In this document: piece after piece, positions 28,353 through 37,075 of the stretch
Layout of the letters: every line of letters starts with the position of its first letter
Numbering within the stretch: the first letter of the stretch is position 1
Assembly: GCA_030446805.1 (NCBI GenBank)
Contig: JAUJMO010000001.1
Coordinates: forward strand, 639,395-703,394
Reading direction: 5' to 3'
Length of the DNA: 64,000 nt
From: Caulobacteraceae bacterium
GTDB taxonomy: Bacteria > Pseudomonadota > Alphaproteobacteria > Caulobacterales > Caulobacteraceae
The notes under the pieces: generated by a model
Databases searched by the model: none
What the model was told of the DNA's origin: nothing
What the model saw: the letters and a program-made list of their open reading frames with translations, nothing else
Position numbers and translations under genes: made by a program

Positions 28353-29480
28353 ATGTCTGATCGCGACACCCCCCACCGCGGCTGGTCCAACGACGAGGGC
28401 CGCAACCAGGGCCTGCAGGACCGGACGCAACGCACGGACCAGCTGAATCGGGAGGCCAACAACGCACAGTTCGCCCAGAGTGGAAGCACCGGCCGAGACT
28501 ATGGTCGGGGCGGCGCCCAGGGCTACGGCCAGGGCGGGGGCGGCTACGGGCAGCAGGGCGGCCAGGACCTGGTGCGCGGCCAGAACTCATACGCGCCGGG
28601 CGCGGAGATCTGGCAGGACGGTTCGAACTACAACCCGACCGGCTACCACCAGCAACAAGGGGGATCTGGCGGCGGCTACGCCCAGCAAGGCGGCGGGCAG
28701 CAGGGCTACGGCCAGCAGGGCTTCGGAGCCGGTTCGGGCAGCGGCAACTACGGAACGGGCGGGTTCGGCCAGCAGGGCCAGGGCTCCCAGGCGGCGGACT
28801 ATGGCCGCCAAGGCCAAGGCGGTCAGCACTACAGCGGTGAGAATTTCGGAGCCCAGCCCCGCGAGGCCGGCCCGGCCGGCTACGGCGGTCAGGGCGGCGG
28901 CACCTATGGACTACGGGACTACTCCGACGCAGCCCGGCGCTCCACCTACCGTCAGGACCAGAACTACGGCGGGGGCGCCTGGACGCAGAGCGGCTATCAG
29001 GGCGGCTCGCAGGCGGGGCGCCAGAGCGGCGGGTTCCAGGGCGGCGGCTACCAGAGCGGGTCGCAGGCCGGCGGACAGAGCAGCGGCTACCAGGGCCAGC
29101 AGGGCCATGAGGACCACGACCCTGACTATCTGAGCTGGCGCGACAACCAGCTGTCCTCCTACGACCGGGACTATTCCGCCTGGCGTGAGGAGCAGCGCCG
29201 CAAGCACGACGAGGAGTACGGCCGCTGGCGCAACGAGAAGAAGGAGCACTTCGGCCAGCGCTTCCACGAATGGCGCAGCAAGGCCGCGCAGGTCGTGGGC
29301 GGCGCGGCGGCCGCGGTGGGCCTGGGCGGAGGTTCCGACGACAAGGGAGACGAGCGGACGGCCGGCCAGGCTCAGCAACAGACGGGCGCCGACTCCAACC
29401 CGCTGAGCGTGGGCGACAATCCCAATATCGTGGATGTGGCGGACGGCGGCTCCGGCGATCGGGACCCGTCCAACAACTGA
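28353..29480 (+). CDS. Gly/Gln/Tyr-rich low-complexity protein with charged C-terminal helix
   Basis: A 375-residue protein with three parts. Residues 1-45 are hydrophilic (WSNDEGRNQGLQDRTQRTDQ). Residues 46-250 are a low-complexity stretch of Gly, Gln, Tyr, Ser and Asn with repeats such as GYGQQGFG, QGGSQAG and GYQGGSQ. Residues 255-310 are highly charged and aromatic (DPDYLSWRDNQLSSYDRDYS, then AWREEQRRKHDEEYGRWRNE), giving evenly spaced Trp/Tyr in what is likely a long helix. The tail is Asp/Asn-rich. It has no signal peptide or transmembrane segment. GGAGAG precedes the ATG and a strong terminator follows. The composition resembles prion-like domains that phase-separate; this is an inference from composition only. 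No family function is known to me. Confidence 0.8.
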   Translation: MSDRDTPHRGWSNDEGRNQGLQDRTQRTDQLNREANNAQFAQSGSTGRDYGRGGAQGYGQGGGGYGQQGGQDLVRGQNSYAPGAEIWQDGSNYNPTGYHQQQGGSGGGYAQQGGGQQGYGQQGFGAGSGSGNYGTGGFGQQGQGSQAADYGRQGQGGQHYSGENFGAQPREAGPAGYGGQGGGTYGLRDYSDAARRSTYRQDQNYGGGAWTQSGYQGGSQAGRQSGGFQGGGYQSGSQAGGQSSGYQGQQGHEDHDPDYLSWRDNQLSSYDRDYSAWREEQRRKHDEEYGRWRNEKKEHFGQRFHEWRSKAAQVVGGAAAAVGLGGGSDDKGDERTAGQAQQQTGADSNPLSVGDNPNIVDVADGGSGDRDPSNN

Positions 29481-29490
29481 CATCGGCCCC

Positions 29491-29525
29491 GCCCGGCGCG
29501 GCTCTTCCGCGCCGGGCGCTTTCTT
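29491..29525 (+). terminator. intrinsic terminator
   Basis: A perfect 10-bp stem (GCCCGGCGCG / CGCGCCGGGC) with a 7-base loop, followed by GCTTTCTT. It closes the PRC-barrel/low-complexity transcript and is followed closely by tRNA-Ser. Confidence 0.8.
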
Positions 29526-29561
29526 GACCGCCGGCCCGGAGCCATGCAAACGGGGTCCGCC

Positions 29562-29651
29562 GGAGACGTGGCCGAGTGGCTGAAGGCAACGGTTTGCTAA
29601 ATCGTCATACCCGAAAGGGTATCGAGGGTTCGAATCCCTCCGTCTCCGCCA
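29562..29651 (+). tRNA. tRNA-Ser (anticodon GCT)
   Basis: A 90-nt class II tRNA. The acceptor stem GGAGACG/CGTCTCC is paired and the CCA is encoded (29649-29651). The anticodon stem ACGGT/ATCGT holds the loop TTGCTAA (anticodon GCT, reading AGC/AGT). A long variable arm (ACCCGAAAGGGT) and the T-arm GGTTCGAATCC are present. A TTGACC box lies at 29524. The accessory region begins just downstream, but no integrase or repeated 3' end is visible. Confidence 0.96.
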
Positions 29652-29738
29652 CCCCCTCGACGCTCAGGGCCGGGGCAGGTCCCCGCGGCCCCGTCGCGTT
29701 TACTTGACGAGACCTCCATGGCTGCTCAACGGAGCGCT

Positions 29739-29753
29739 ACTCCGAACCGGAGT
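29739..29753 (-). terminator. weak hairpin downstream of the TonB receptor gene
   Basis: ACTCCG and CGGAGT pair around a 3-base loop 27 bases past the receptor stop. No T-run follows on the minus strand. Confidence 0.3.
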
Positions 29754-29779
29754 GAGCCTGCACAGGCGCCGCGTCCGGA

Positions 29780-32700
29780 TCAGAAGCGCTTCGCGACTTG
29801 GGCGTAGACGAACCGGCCAAGAGGGTTATGCAGCCCGCCGAGGAAGCCGAAGTTGTTCGCGGCCAGGGGCGGCTCCTCGTCCATGATGTTCCGGGCGCCG
29901 ACCCGAAGGCTTGAGTCCGCCAGAATCCCAGTCTCGAACTCCCGCTGCACATAGAGGCTGGCGGTCGTCCAGCTCTCAATCTCAAACGGCTCGCCGGTGG
30001 CCAGGGTGATGCCACGGTCGAAGACCGACCCGATGTGACTGATGAACAGCCCCGTGCGCCAGGAGCCGTAGGTCCAGGTCAGGTTGGCCGAGGCGCGCCA
30101 CTCCGGATTGGCCTCGTCTCCGATCAGGTCGCCAGCGCCCGGCACATTCAAGGTGGAGCTGATTTCGCCCGCGGCGATGGCCGCGATCAGCACCTTGGCG
30201 TCAGCCGAGGGCTGCTGCTCCAAAGTCAACAGTTTGGCCGCGTTGAGCTTGACATCGAAGTCGCCGAGCCGTGTGTTGTTGACACTGTAGAGAAGACCGA
30301 AGTCGAGCCCTTCGGACGTTCGGAGCCGGAGGTTGGTGTAGTTGTCTGTGATGAACTGGACGTCGCCGACCGGCGCGATGCCTGGAACGGTTGCGGCGAT
30401 GTCTTCCGGTGAGGGTGCGAAACGCACGACGTTGGGGTTGGACGAGCCGCGCAGGCGCAGCAGGTAGTCCAGCTGCAGCTGGGCCAAGTCCCCGAAAATC
30501 CCGATCACCCCTTCCTGCTCGATCTCCCAATAATCTACGGTGACGACCAGTTCGCCGAAGCGACGCGGGATGAAGCTCGACTCCAGGATCACGCCGGCGG
30601 AGATGTTGACGGCGTCCTCCGGCTCGAGGTTCTGGTTGCCGGAACGGAGGCTGGTGGCGCTGAAGCTTTGGCCGCAGCGGCTGAAGCTGGTGATCCGCCG
30701 CGCGCGCAGGTCCTGCTCGCAGCGGATGAAGTCGGTGCGCGTGTTGGAGACCTGGGCGCCCTCGCTATAGAACTGGGGCAGGTTCGGCGCCCGAAAGCTC
30801 TCGGAATAGGAGCCGCGGAAGGAAAGCCAGTCCGCAACCTCCCATGAACCGGCGATCTTGGGCGCCAGCACGTTGCCGAAGTCCGAATAGTACTCGTTGC
30901 GCGCCGCCAACTGCAGGCTCACCTCCTGTACGAGCGGGATGTTCATCTCGCGTGAGACCACCGGGACTGCGAATTCGATAAACGCCGAATAGATGCTGCG
31001 GTCCGCCTTGACGTCCGGGGCGGGGCTGGCGCCGAGGATGTCGCTGCCGTTTACCGCGCCGGTGACGATGTCGGTGAAGGTGATGGTTCCGTCCGAGCGC
31101 GGGTCGCGGTCGTCTTCATAGGTTTCGCGGCGAGCCTCGACGCCTACCGCCATTCCGACCTCCCCACCGGGAAGGGTGAACAGGTCCGGGCGCGTGAATT
31201 TCAGGTCCGCCAGGGCCAGCGAGGTGTGGCTGATGCGGAAGACGTCGACCAGGAAGGACTGGATCGCCGCCGCGTTGCTAGGGGAGGTGTCTGGACCGGA
31301 GAAGTTGACCAAGTCGCCGCCGTTGAAGGGATTGTAGGCGTCCGGCGTGGAGCGCGCGAGCGCCTGCTGGAAGAGGGTGTTGCTGATGGTGTTCTGGGTC
31401 TTGTCCTCCGTGTCCGCCTCGGAATAAGCGAGGGCGCCCTCCCAGTCGAAGCCCCGCACCCGCCCACGCAGGCCGGCTAGTAGGCGGTAGGAGTTGTCCG
31501 TGACGATGTAGGTGCGTGGGCCTGCGTCCACCGGGCGATACTGACGCAGGATCAGGTCAAGCCCTTGGGTCGGAACCGCGGCGGGGCTGAGCCCCGGAAG
31601 CCGGTTGGGATTGGGCGCGCCGTTCAAGATGGTCGGGCCGAACGGATTGTAGAAATTTCCGGCCGGTATCGCGATCCGGCCGCTGCCCAGAAGGGCGGAC
31701 TGTTCGCGCTGGCCCGTGAAGACCGAGTGGTAATACCCCGCCTCTGCGAATAGCTGAACTCCTTGGCGTAAGTCTCGCTCGAGGGCGCCGAAGAGGTTGG
31801 TGCGTTCCACGTCCCCTCGGATGGTCCGGTCCGGGTTCTCGTCATAACGCAAGGCACGCGAAGCCGCGGTGTTCTGGAGGCCGCTGCGAATGCAGATGCC
31901 GCTGGAGAGAACCGCGCTGGTGCAGCCCGCTAGGGTGTTGGCCGGCGGCTGGATATGAAATTGCCCGGCGCTGTTGGTCAGGGCGGTGGTCCCTTGGCGC
32001 ACCAGCCGCGGCCTGACCATGTCGAACACGGCGAAGGGGCTGGAAGTGGATCGGAGGTCGAACGCGGGGAAGCCCTCGAAGGGCGTTCCGACCACCCGCG
32101 GGCGCTGATCCTCGCTGGCGCTGAAGTCGCGATCAGTAGCGAACAGCGGGTCCCTCTTGGTGTAGCTTCCAAAGGCGGTAAGACGCGTGCCGTCTGTCAG
32201 CCGCGTGCCCGCTTTGAAGTTGAAGGAAGCTTCCCCGGCGTTTTCGGCGGCTCCATACAGGGCCTCCAGCCGCAGCCCCTCGTAGCTCGTATCGAGCACG
32301 TTGTTGACCACGCCCGCCACAGCATCTGCGCCGTAGATGGCGCCGGCCCCGTCCCGCAAAACCTCGATCCGCCGGATCGCCGAAACCGGGATTGCGTTCA
32401 CGTTGGCGGTCTGCACGGGGACGAAGTTCTCGGTCTGGGTGCCCGGATGGGGCACCACGCGCCGACCGTTCAGTAGGACCAGCGTGTTCCCCGTCCCGAG
32501 GCTGCGAAGGTTGATGGAGGCCACGTCGCCGCGGGCGTCGTTCAGATTGCCCACTGTGCGGGCCTCCTGGAAGTTCACGTCTCCCGCCTGAGGTATGGAG
32601 CGAAACAGTTCGTCGGCCGAAACCGCACCCGTCGCGGCCACATCGGTCTGGTCAACTACGGTGACCGGCAGCGCGCCCGTGACTTTCGAGCCGAGGATCC

Positions 32701-32944
32701 GGGAGCCGACGACCACGACTTCGTCGACTGCGTTCGCCTCCTCCCCGGAGCCGGTGGCGGGTTGTTGACCGGGGTCGGCGGTTGTGGACGAGCCTGGCAG
32801 GACCGCAGGGCCCTGCGTTTGCGGGATCGCCAGATCCTCGGTCGTTCGCGGTGGTTCCTGAGCGGCGGCCGCCCCGCAGACCACAACAGCCGAGACACCG
32901 CCCAGCAAGCAAGCGCGCAGGCCTCTCGAAAACTCCACAACCAT
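29780..32944 (-). CDS. TonB-dependent outer membrane receptor
   Basis: A 1054-residue receptor. It has a signal peptide (ACLLGGVSAVVVCGAAAAQE, cleavage near residue 28), then a Pro/Thr-rich spacer, the TonB box DEVVVVGSR at 74-82, and a plug domain (LFRSIPQAGDVNFQEART, INLRSLGTGNTLVLLNGRRV, IRRIEVLRDGAGAIYGADAV). A 22-strand barrel ends in the terminal aromatic FVYAQVAKRF. The plug belongs to the large subgroup common in Caulobacterales and Xanthomonads for sugars and peptides. The ligand cannot be read from sequence. A gamma-glutamyltransferase and many peptidases follow, so peptide uptake is the likeliest role. GAGGGGA precedes the ATG. Confidence 0.93.
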   Translation of the reverse strand: MVVEFSRGLRACLLGGVSAVVVCGAAAAQEPPRTTEDLAIPQTQGPAVLPGSSTTADPGQQPATGSGEEANAVDEVVVVGSRILGSKVTGALPVTVVDQTDVAATGAVSADELFRSIPQAGDVNFQEARTVGNLNDARGDVASINLRSLGTGNTLVLLNGRRVVPHPGTQTENFVPVQTANVNAIPVSAIRRIEVLRDGAGAIYGADAVAGVVNNVLDTSYEGLRLEALYGAAENAGEASFNFKAGTRLTDGTRLTAFGSYTKRDPLFATDRDFSASEDQRPRVVGTPFEGFPAFDLRSTSSPFAVFDMVRPRLVRQGTTALTNSAGQFHIQPPANTLAGCTSAVLSSGICIRSGLQNTAASRALRYDENPDRTIRGDVERTNLFGALERDLRQGVQLFAEAGYYHSVFTGQREQSALLGSGRIAIPAGNFYNPFGPTILNGAPNPNRLPGLSPAAVPTQGLDLILRQYRPVDAGPRTYIVTDNSYRLLAGLRGRVRGFDWEGALAYSEADTEDKTQNTISNTLFQQALARSTPDAYNPFNGGDLVNFSGPDTSPSNAAAIQSFLVDVFRISHTSLALADLKFTRPDLFTLPGGEVGMAVGVEARRETYEDDRDPRSDGTITFTDIVTGAVNGSDILGASPAPDVKADRSIYSAFIEFAVPVVSREMNIPLVQEVSLQLAARNEYYSDFGNVLAPKIAGSWEVADWLSFRGSYSESFRAPNLPQFYSEGAQVSNTRTDFIRCEQDLRARRITSFSRCGQSFSATSLRSGNQNLEPEDAVNISAGVILESSFIPRRFGELVVTVDYWEIEQEGVIGIFGDLAQLQLDYLLRLRGSSNPNVVRFAPSPEDIAATVPGIAPVGDVQFITDNYTNLRLRTSEGLDFGLLYSVNNTRLGDFDVKLNAAKLLTLEQQPSADAKVLIAAIAAGEISSTLNVPGAGDLIGDEANPEWRASANLTWTYGSWRTGLFISHIGSVFDRGITLATGEPFEIESWTTASLYVQREFETGILADSSLRVGARNIMDEEPPLAANNFGFLGGLHNPLGRFVYAQVAKRF

Positions 32945-33327
32945 GACATCCCCTCAGATCATGTTGTTCGGCCGGGCGCTGGACACCGGCCGCATCTTGC
33001 CGTCGTTCTTACACTCACCCTTGCTTCGCCAAGCAGCAAGCCTTTGACACTGTGAGGCTGCTCATAACCTGTGGCTATGGAGCCCCAGAGCCCCATTGGT
33101 GCGGCCCCGAGCCAAACAAAGCGAGCGGGAGGGCGCCTGGGCAAGCGATAACGACCTCCCGGTGGTGGTGATCGGCCACCAATCCTACCCACCGACCCAC
33201 GGCTGGACATGATCTGCACGATCCCAACCTCACTTGCGACCCGTCGATCGCGACGGCGGCGGCGCGCTGGGAAGGAGAGATCCACGTTGACGTGTACAAG
33301 AGCGCCAAAGATACCTAGGCGGCACGC
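32945..33327. other. 383-base gap with possible gene debris
   Basis: Upstream region of the TonB receptor plus sequence leading into the VOC remnant. One plus-strand frame ends with IATAAARWEGEIHVDVYKSA and a TAG near 33318, which looks like a detached protein C-terminus, but no homologous start lies upstream. No promoter could be assigned. Confidence 0.35.
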
Positions 33328-33608
33328 ATGCAGCCCGTCCACCTCGGCTTTCCTGTTCACGACCTTCCCGCCACTAGGAGCTCCTTCGTCGACGTCTTGG
33401 GGGCGAAGGTCGGCTGCGGGAGCGACCGCTGGTCGACTTCCACTTCTCGGCGAGGCGGTGACCGCACATCTGGATCCCACGGTGAGACCGGCCAGCGCCT
33501 ATCCTGTGGACGCCAGGCGCCCACCGACTTGGGCGTGGTGCTGGACCGATCGCCAACGGGATTGAATCCAAGTCCTTCAAGGACGTGGGGCGGCTGTTCG
33601 CCACCTGA
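33328..33608 (+). pseudogene. degraded VOC/glyoxalase-family gene
   Basis: The first frame reads MQPVHLGFPVHDLPATRSSF then VDVLGAKVGC, the standard beginning of a vicinal-oxygen-chelate protein. Successive pieces continue in other frames: LVDFHFSA, then VTAHLDPTVRPASAYPVDAR, then TDLGVVLD. The end SKSFKDVGRLFAT stops at 33606-33608, resembling the family C-terminus ALEFKxFxDxxxLFAT. The region between LGVVLD and the end is much too short, so an internal deletion is present as well as at least two frameshifts. The intact family includes small-molecule dioxygenases and glyoxalase-like enzymes of about 140 residues. It lies immediately before ggt. Confidence 0.65.
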
Positions 33609-33629
33609 GCGGCGCCCGAGGAGTTGCAA

Positions 33630-35384
33630 ATGCACCGCCGCCTGATCGCCGCCACCGCATCGTTCCTTCTCGCCTGGGCGCCGCTGGCGCCGCTCGCGCA
33701 GGAGACGCCGGCCTTCAGTAGGCCGAGTCAGCGCGGCCTGCTCGAATATCCGAGCATCCACCATCCGGTGGTGGGCGACGCCGGCATGGTCGCTAGCCAG
33801 AACGAGTTGGCCAGCGAAGTGGGCGCGGCGGTGCTGCGCCGCGGCGGCAACGCCGTGGATGCGGCGGTCGCCATGGGCTTCGCCCTGGCCGTGACCCTTC
33901 CGCGGGCGGGCAACATCGGCGGCGACGGGTTTATGGTGCTGCACATGGCCGTCCCGCAGCGGACCACCGCCATCGATTACCGCTCGGTCGCACCCGCTGC
34001 CGCAATCCCGGAGATGTTCCTCGACTCAGCGGGCAAGGAGAACGACGCCGTCTCCTCCGTCGGCTACCGCGCCGCGGCGGTGCCCGGCACCGTCGCCGGC
34101 CTTTGGCTTGCCCACAGCAAATACGGCAAGCGTCCCTGGGCGGAGCTGGTTCAGCCGGCGATCGACCTGGCCGACAAGGGGGTGGCGCTGAGCCATGACG
34201 AGGCCTTCGTCTTCACCTGGGGCCGCGAACGGCTGTCGGCGAGCGGCCAGGCCAAGCGCACCTTCTACAAGGCCGACGGCGCACTCTACCGTGTCAGGGA
34301 GGTGCTGCGGCAGCCGGAACTCGCCTGGACGCTGCGCCAGATCGCCCGCCGCGGCGCTGACGGGTTCTACAAGGGCGACGTCGCCCGCCGCATCTCTGAT
34401 GACATGAAGGCCCACGGAGGCCTGATCTCGGTTTCAGACCTGGCCGCTTACCGCGCCGTCGAGCACGCGCCGTTGGTCGGCAGCTACCGCGGCCTCACGG
34501 TCTACACCCCGCCTCCGGCCAGCGCCGGCGGCGCGACGCTTCTCAACATGCTGAACATACTCGAGGGTTTCGACCTCAAGGCGATGGGCTTGGGCTCGGC
34601 GCAGTCGCTGCACGTGATGGCCGAAGCCATGAAGCTCGGCTACGCTGATCGGTCCCGCATCTTGGGCGACACCGACTTCGTGAAAGTCCCGCTGAAAGGC
34701 TTCACCTCTAAGGCCTATGCGGCCGAGCGGGCCAGAGCCATCTCGACAGAGCGCGCGCGCAACACCGTCGAGGCGATGGGGCCCGGAGACCCGTGGCGCT
34801 ATGAAAGCCCGTCCACCACGCACTATTCGGTCGTCGACGCCCAGGGCAACGTCGTCAGCAACACCTACACCCTGGGCTCCGATTTCGGCTCGGGCGTGTC
34901 GGTCGCCGGGGCGGGTTTCCTGCTCAATAATCAGATGAACAACTACGCCCACACCGAGGCGGCGGCGGCCAAGGCCGAGGGCAAGCCGGAGCCGCTGAAC
35001 GCGATGGCGCCCGGCAAACGGATGCTGTCCACCATGACCCCGACCCTGGTGTTCAAGAACGGCAAGCCCTGGCTGGTGACGGGCACCCCGGGCGGCAGCA
35101 CCATCATCGACACAGTGCTCCAGGTCATCGTCAATGTGGTCGATCACGGGCTCAACGTGGCCGAGGCCGTCCACCAGCCGCGCATCTTCCAGGGTGCGGC
35201 GCCCGGCGCCTTGCATGTGGAGCCGAACTTCAACCCGGACACAATCGCACTGCTCAGGGCCAAGGGTCACAGGCTTGCGCCCCATGAAACGATGGGCAGC
35301 GCCCAGTCCATCCTGCTTGAGAACGGCCGGGTTTACGGCGCCTCCGACCCCCGCCGTCCCGGTGCGACAGCGGTGGCGCAGTAG
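33630..35384 (+). CDS. ggt: gamma-glutamyltransferase
   Basis: A periplasmic enzyme that cleaves gamma-glutamyl bonds of glutathione and other gamma-glutamyl peptides. The 584 residues begin with a signal peptide (LIAATASFLLAWAPLAPLAQ). The N-terminal nucleophile family motifs follow: GGNAVDAAVAMGFALAVTLP, NIGGDGFMV, the autoprocessing/catalytic Thr396 in SPSTTHYSVVDAQGN, then LGSDFGSGV, MLSTMTPTLVF and GTPGGSTIIDTVLQVI. Processing at Thr396 gives large and small subunits. GAGGAG precedes the ATG. The stop is followed directly, in the same frame, by an IS3 transposase fragment, so the downstream flank has been replaced. Confidence 0.95.
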   Translation: MHRRLIAATASFLLAWAPLAPLAQETPAFSRPSQRGLLEYPSIHHPVVGDAGMVASQNELASEVGAAVLRRGGNAVDAAVAMGFALAVTLPRAGNIGGDGFMVLHMAVPQRTTAIDYRSVAPAAAIPEMFLDSAGKENDAVSSVGYRAAAVPGTVAGLWLAHSKYGKRPWAELVQPAIDLADKGVALSHDEAFVFTWGRERLSASGQAKRTFYKADGALYRVREVLRQPELAWTLRQIARRGADGFYKGDVARRISDDMKAHGGLISVSDLAAYRAVEHAPLVGSYRGLTVYTPPPASAGGATLLNMLNILEGFDLKAMGLGSAQSLHVMAEAMKLGYADRSRILGDTDFVKVPLKGFTSKAYAAERARAISTERARNTVEAMGPGDPWRYESPSTTHYSVVDAQGNVVSNTYTLGSDFGSGVSVAGAGFLLNNQMNNYAHTEAAAAKAEGKPEPLNAMAPGKRMLSTMTPTLVFKNGKPWLVTGTPGGSTIIDTVLQVIVNVVDHGLNVAEAVHQPRIFQGAAPGALHVEPNFNPDTIALLRAKGHRLAPHETMGSAQSILLENGRVYGASDPRRPGATAVAQ

Positions 35385-35771
35385 GGCATTGTCAGACCGG
35401 CCCGCGAGCTGGACCTCCTGGTCGCCGGCCGTGGCGCGCCAGCTCTGATCGTGAGCGACAACGGCACGGAGATGACGTCCCGGGCCATGCTCCAATGGGC
35501 GAACCGCACGGGTGTCGGCTGGCGTTACATCGACCCCGGCAAGCCCCAGCAGAACGGGTTTGTCGAAAGCTTCAACGGCAAGCTGCGCGACGAGCGCCTG
35601 AACGAGGAGGTCTTCGCCACCCTGGCCGAGGCGCGGGTGGTGATCGAACTCTGGCGCCGGGATTACAACCAGGTCCGCCCACACTCCGCGCTCGGCGGGC
35701 TCACCCCGGAAACGGTGCGTCTGAACCGCGCGATGAAGATCAGCTATGAAGGCCCCGGACTCCCCCTATGA
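35385..35771 (+). mobile_element. IS3-family transposase fragment (C-terminal third of OrfB)
   Basis: Opens immediately after the ggt stop in the same frame: [20 protein letters not shown] continues as [20 protein letters not shown], then [20 protein letters not shown] and [20 protein letters not shown], ending at 35771. These are the second Asp and the Glu of the DDE triad of IS3-group transposases. The first Asp, the HTH protein OrfA and the left end are missing. It is thus a 5'-truncated relic that abuts truncated IS6 sequence on its right. Confidence 0.85.
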
Positions 35772-35796
35772 CGGAGGGACCCGAGGGGGGCAGGTC

Positions 35797-36037
35797 AGCG
35801 GGCCGAACTTGATCGTCCAGCAGCGGACCGTCTCATAGCTGACCTCCATCCCACGCTGGGCGAGCAGCTCCTCCACGTCCCGGAAGCTCAGGGTGAAGCG
35901 GAAGTAGAGCCAAACCGCATGCCGGACACCTCCGGCGGAAACCGATGACGCTTGTAGGAGATCGGCTGCATCTACCCTCCCCGCTCAGGCCCATCCCGGA
36001 CTGAGCGGAGACAAGTTAGCGTTAGCCTGACAGCAGC
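35797..36037 (-). mobile_element. truncated IS6-family element (N-terminal end only)
   Basis: Nearly the same as 36729-36964: the inverted-repeat end (TGACAGCAGC at 36028-36037), the start PISYKRHRFPPEV and the region of the first helices. It stops at the junction with the IS3 fragment. Small deletions break the frame. The intervening 36038-36152 holds no recognisable gene. Confidence 0.7.
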
Positions 36038-36152
36038 GCCACCCACTTTCGGACCGTGCCTCTAGGTCACAGCGGGTGCTCTAACCCGTGACAGCGTCGG
36101 CCTTTTCCGGCCGCCAACCCTCACACACAGTCCCGAACAGCCCTTCTCTGGG

Positions 36153-36964
36153 GGTCCTGTCATGTAAACGCGCGGCGAGCTCAGAGACCCCTGCCCCGCG
36201 CTGATGAGCCCGCCGCGGTGGCTTCCCCCCACGCTCGGTGAGCCTCAGCCCTGAACCGGCGGAGGGTGGGTCTGCGGATCAGGTGAGGCTGGGTGTCGAA
36301 GGTGTTGTAGACGGTTGCGTGGGTGGAGAGGAATCTCTGGGCTGAGCCCTGCGACTTGAACCTCTGCATCTTCCGCTCTCGTCCTCGGTCGGCAGGTGCG
36401 AGTTTTCGGCTCGGTTGTTGGCCCGCATCCCACCTGGCCGGTGTCGCGCCGTCAGCCCGAAATCCCGGATCCCAGCTCTGTAGGAGGCGAGCTTTGTCGG
36501 TGACGATGGTCTCAGGCCGAATCCCCTGGTTCCGCAGCAGCTTGCGCAGGAGCTTCAGGGCGGCCACCTTGTTCCGGCGCTACTGAACCAGCATGTCCAG
36601 CACCTCGCCTTCATCATCGACGGCGCGCCACAGCCACATGCACTGGCCGCCGATCTTCACGACCATCTCGTCCAGGCGCCAGCGACCGGTCGGGCCTGGA
36701 CGTCCTCGTCTCAGATTGCGCGCGATCAGCGGGCCGAACTGGATCGTCCAGCAGCGGACCGTCTCATAGCTGACCTCGATCCACGCTGGGCAGGAGCTCC
36801 TCCACATCACGGAAGCTCAGGGTGAAGCGGAAGTAGAGCCACACCGCATGGCGGATCACCTCCGGCGGGAACCGGTGACGCTTGTAGGAGATCGGCTTCA
36901 CGCGTCTTCGCCCCCGTCGAGCCGACCAGGCGCGGAGACAAGTTAGGGTTAGACTGACAGCACC
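36153..36964 (-). mobile_element. near-complete but degenerate IS6-family element
   Basis: Bounded by GGTCCTGTCA and TGACAGCACC (9 of 10 bases inverted), giving 812 bp, right for IS6/IS26-type elements. The transposase reads from a GTG at 36901: PISYKRHRFPPEVIRHAVWL, FRFTLSFRDVEELL, then a frameshift near 36785, then VSYETVRCWTIQFGPLIARN and GRWRLDEMVVKIGGQCMWLW. An in-frame TAG follows DMLVQ, and the rest (ALKLLRKLLRNQGIRPETIV, ERKMQRFKSQGSAQRFLSTH) is partly scrambled around the second Asp. No 8-bp target duplication is seen. The element is dead on its own. Confidence 0.85.
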
Positions 36965-36992
36965 CTCCATGCTGCCCCCCAGGTGCGAGGCA

Positions 36993-37037
36993 GGCAGTGC
37001 GAAGCCAGCGAGAGATCAGATTGCTCTGACAACGCCC
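36993..37037 (+). repeat. short interspersed repeat, family 1, copy A
   Basis: Contains TTGCTCTGACAACGCCC (37021-37037), preceded by GGCAGTGCGAAGCCAGCG. The whole 45-base block matches 45342-45385, and the core recurs at 39062 and 41588. Confidence 0.7.
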
Positions 37038-37075
37038 TCAAACCAGCATAGCCGAGCCGAACCCACCGCCCAGTC

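Noticed and set aside
17850-29651. tRNA genes as integration sites of a genomic island (18-29 kb or 29.7-56 kb)
   Set aside because: No integrase gene and no direct repeat of either tRNA 3' end was found in the window.
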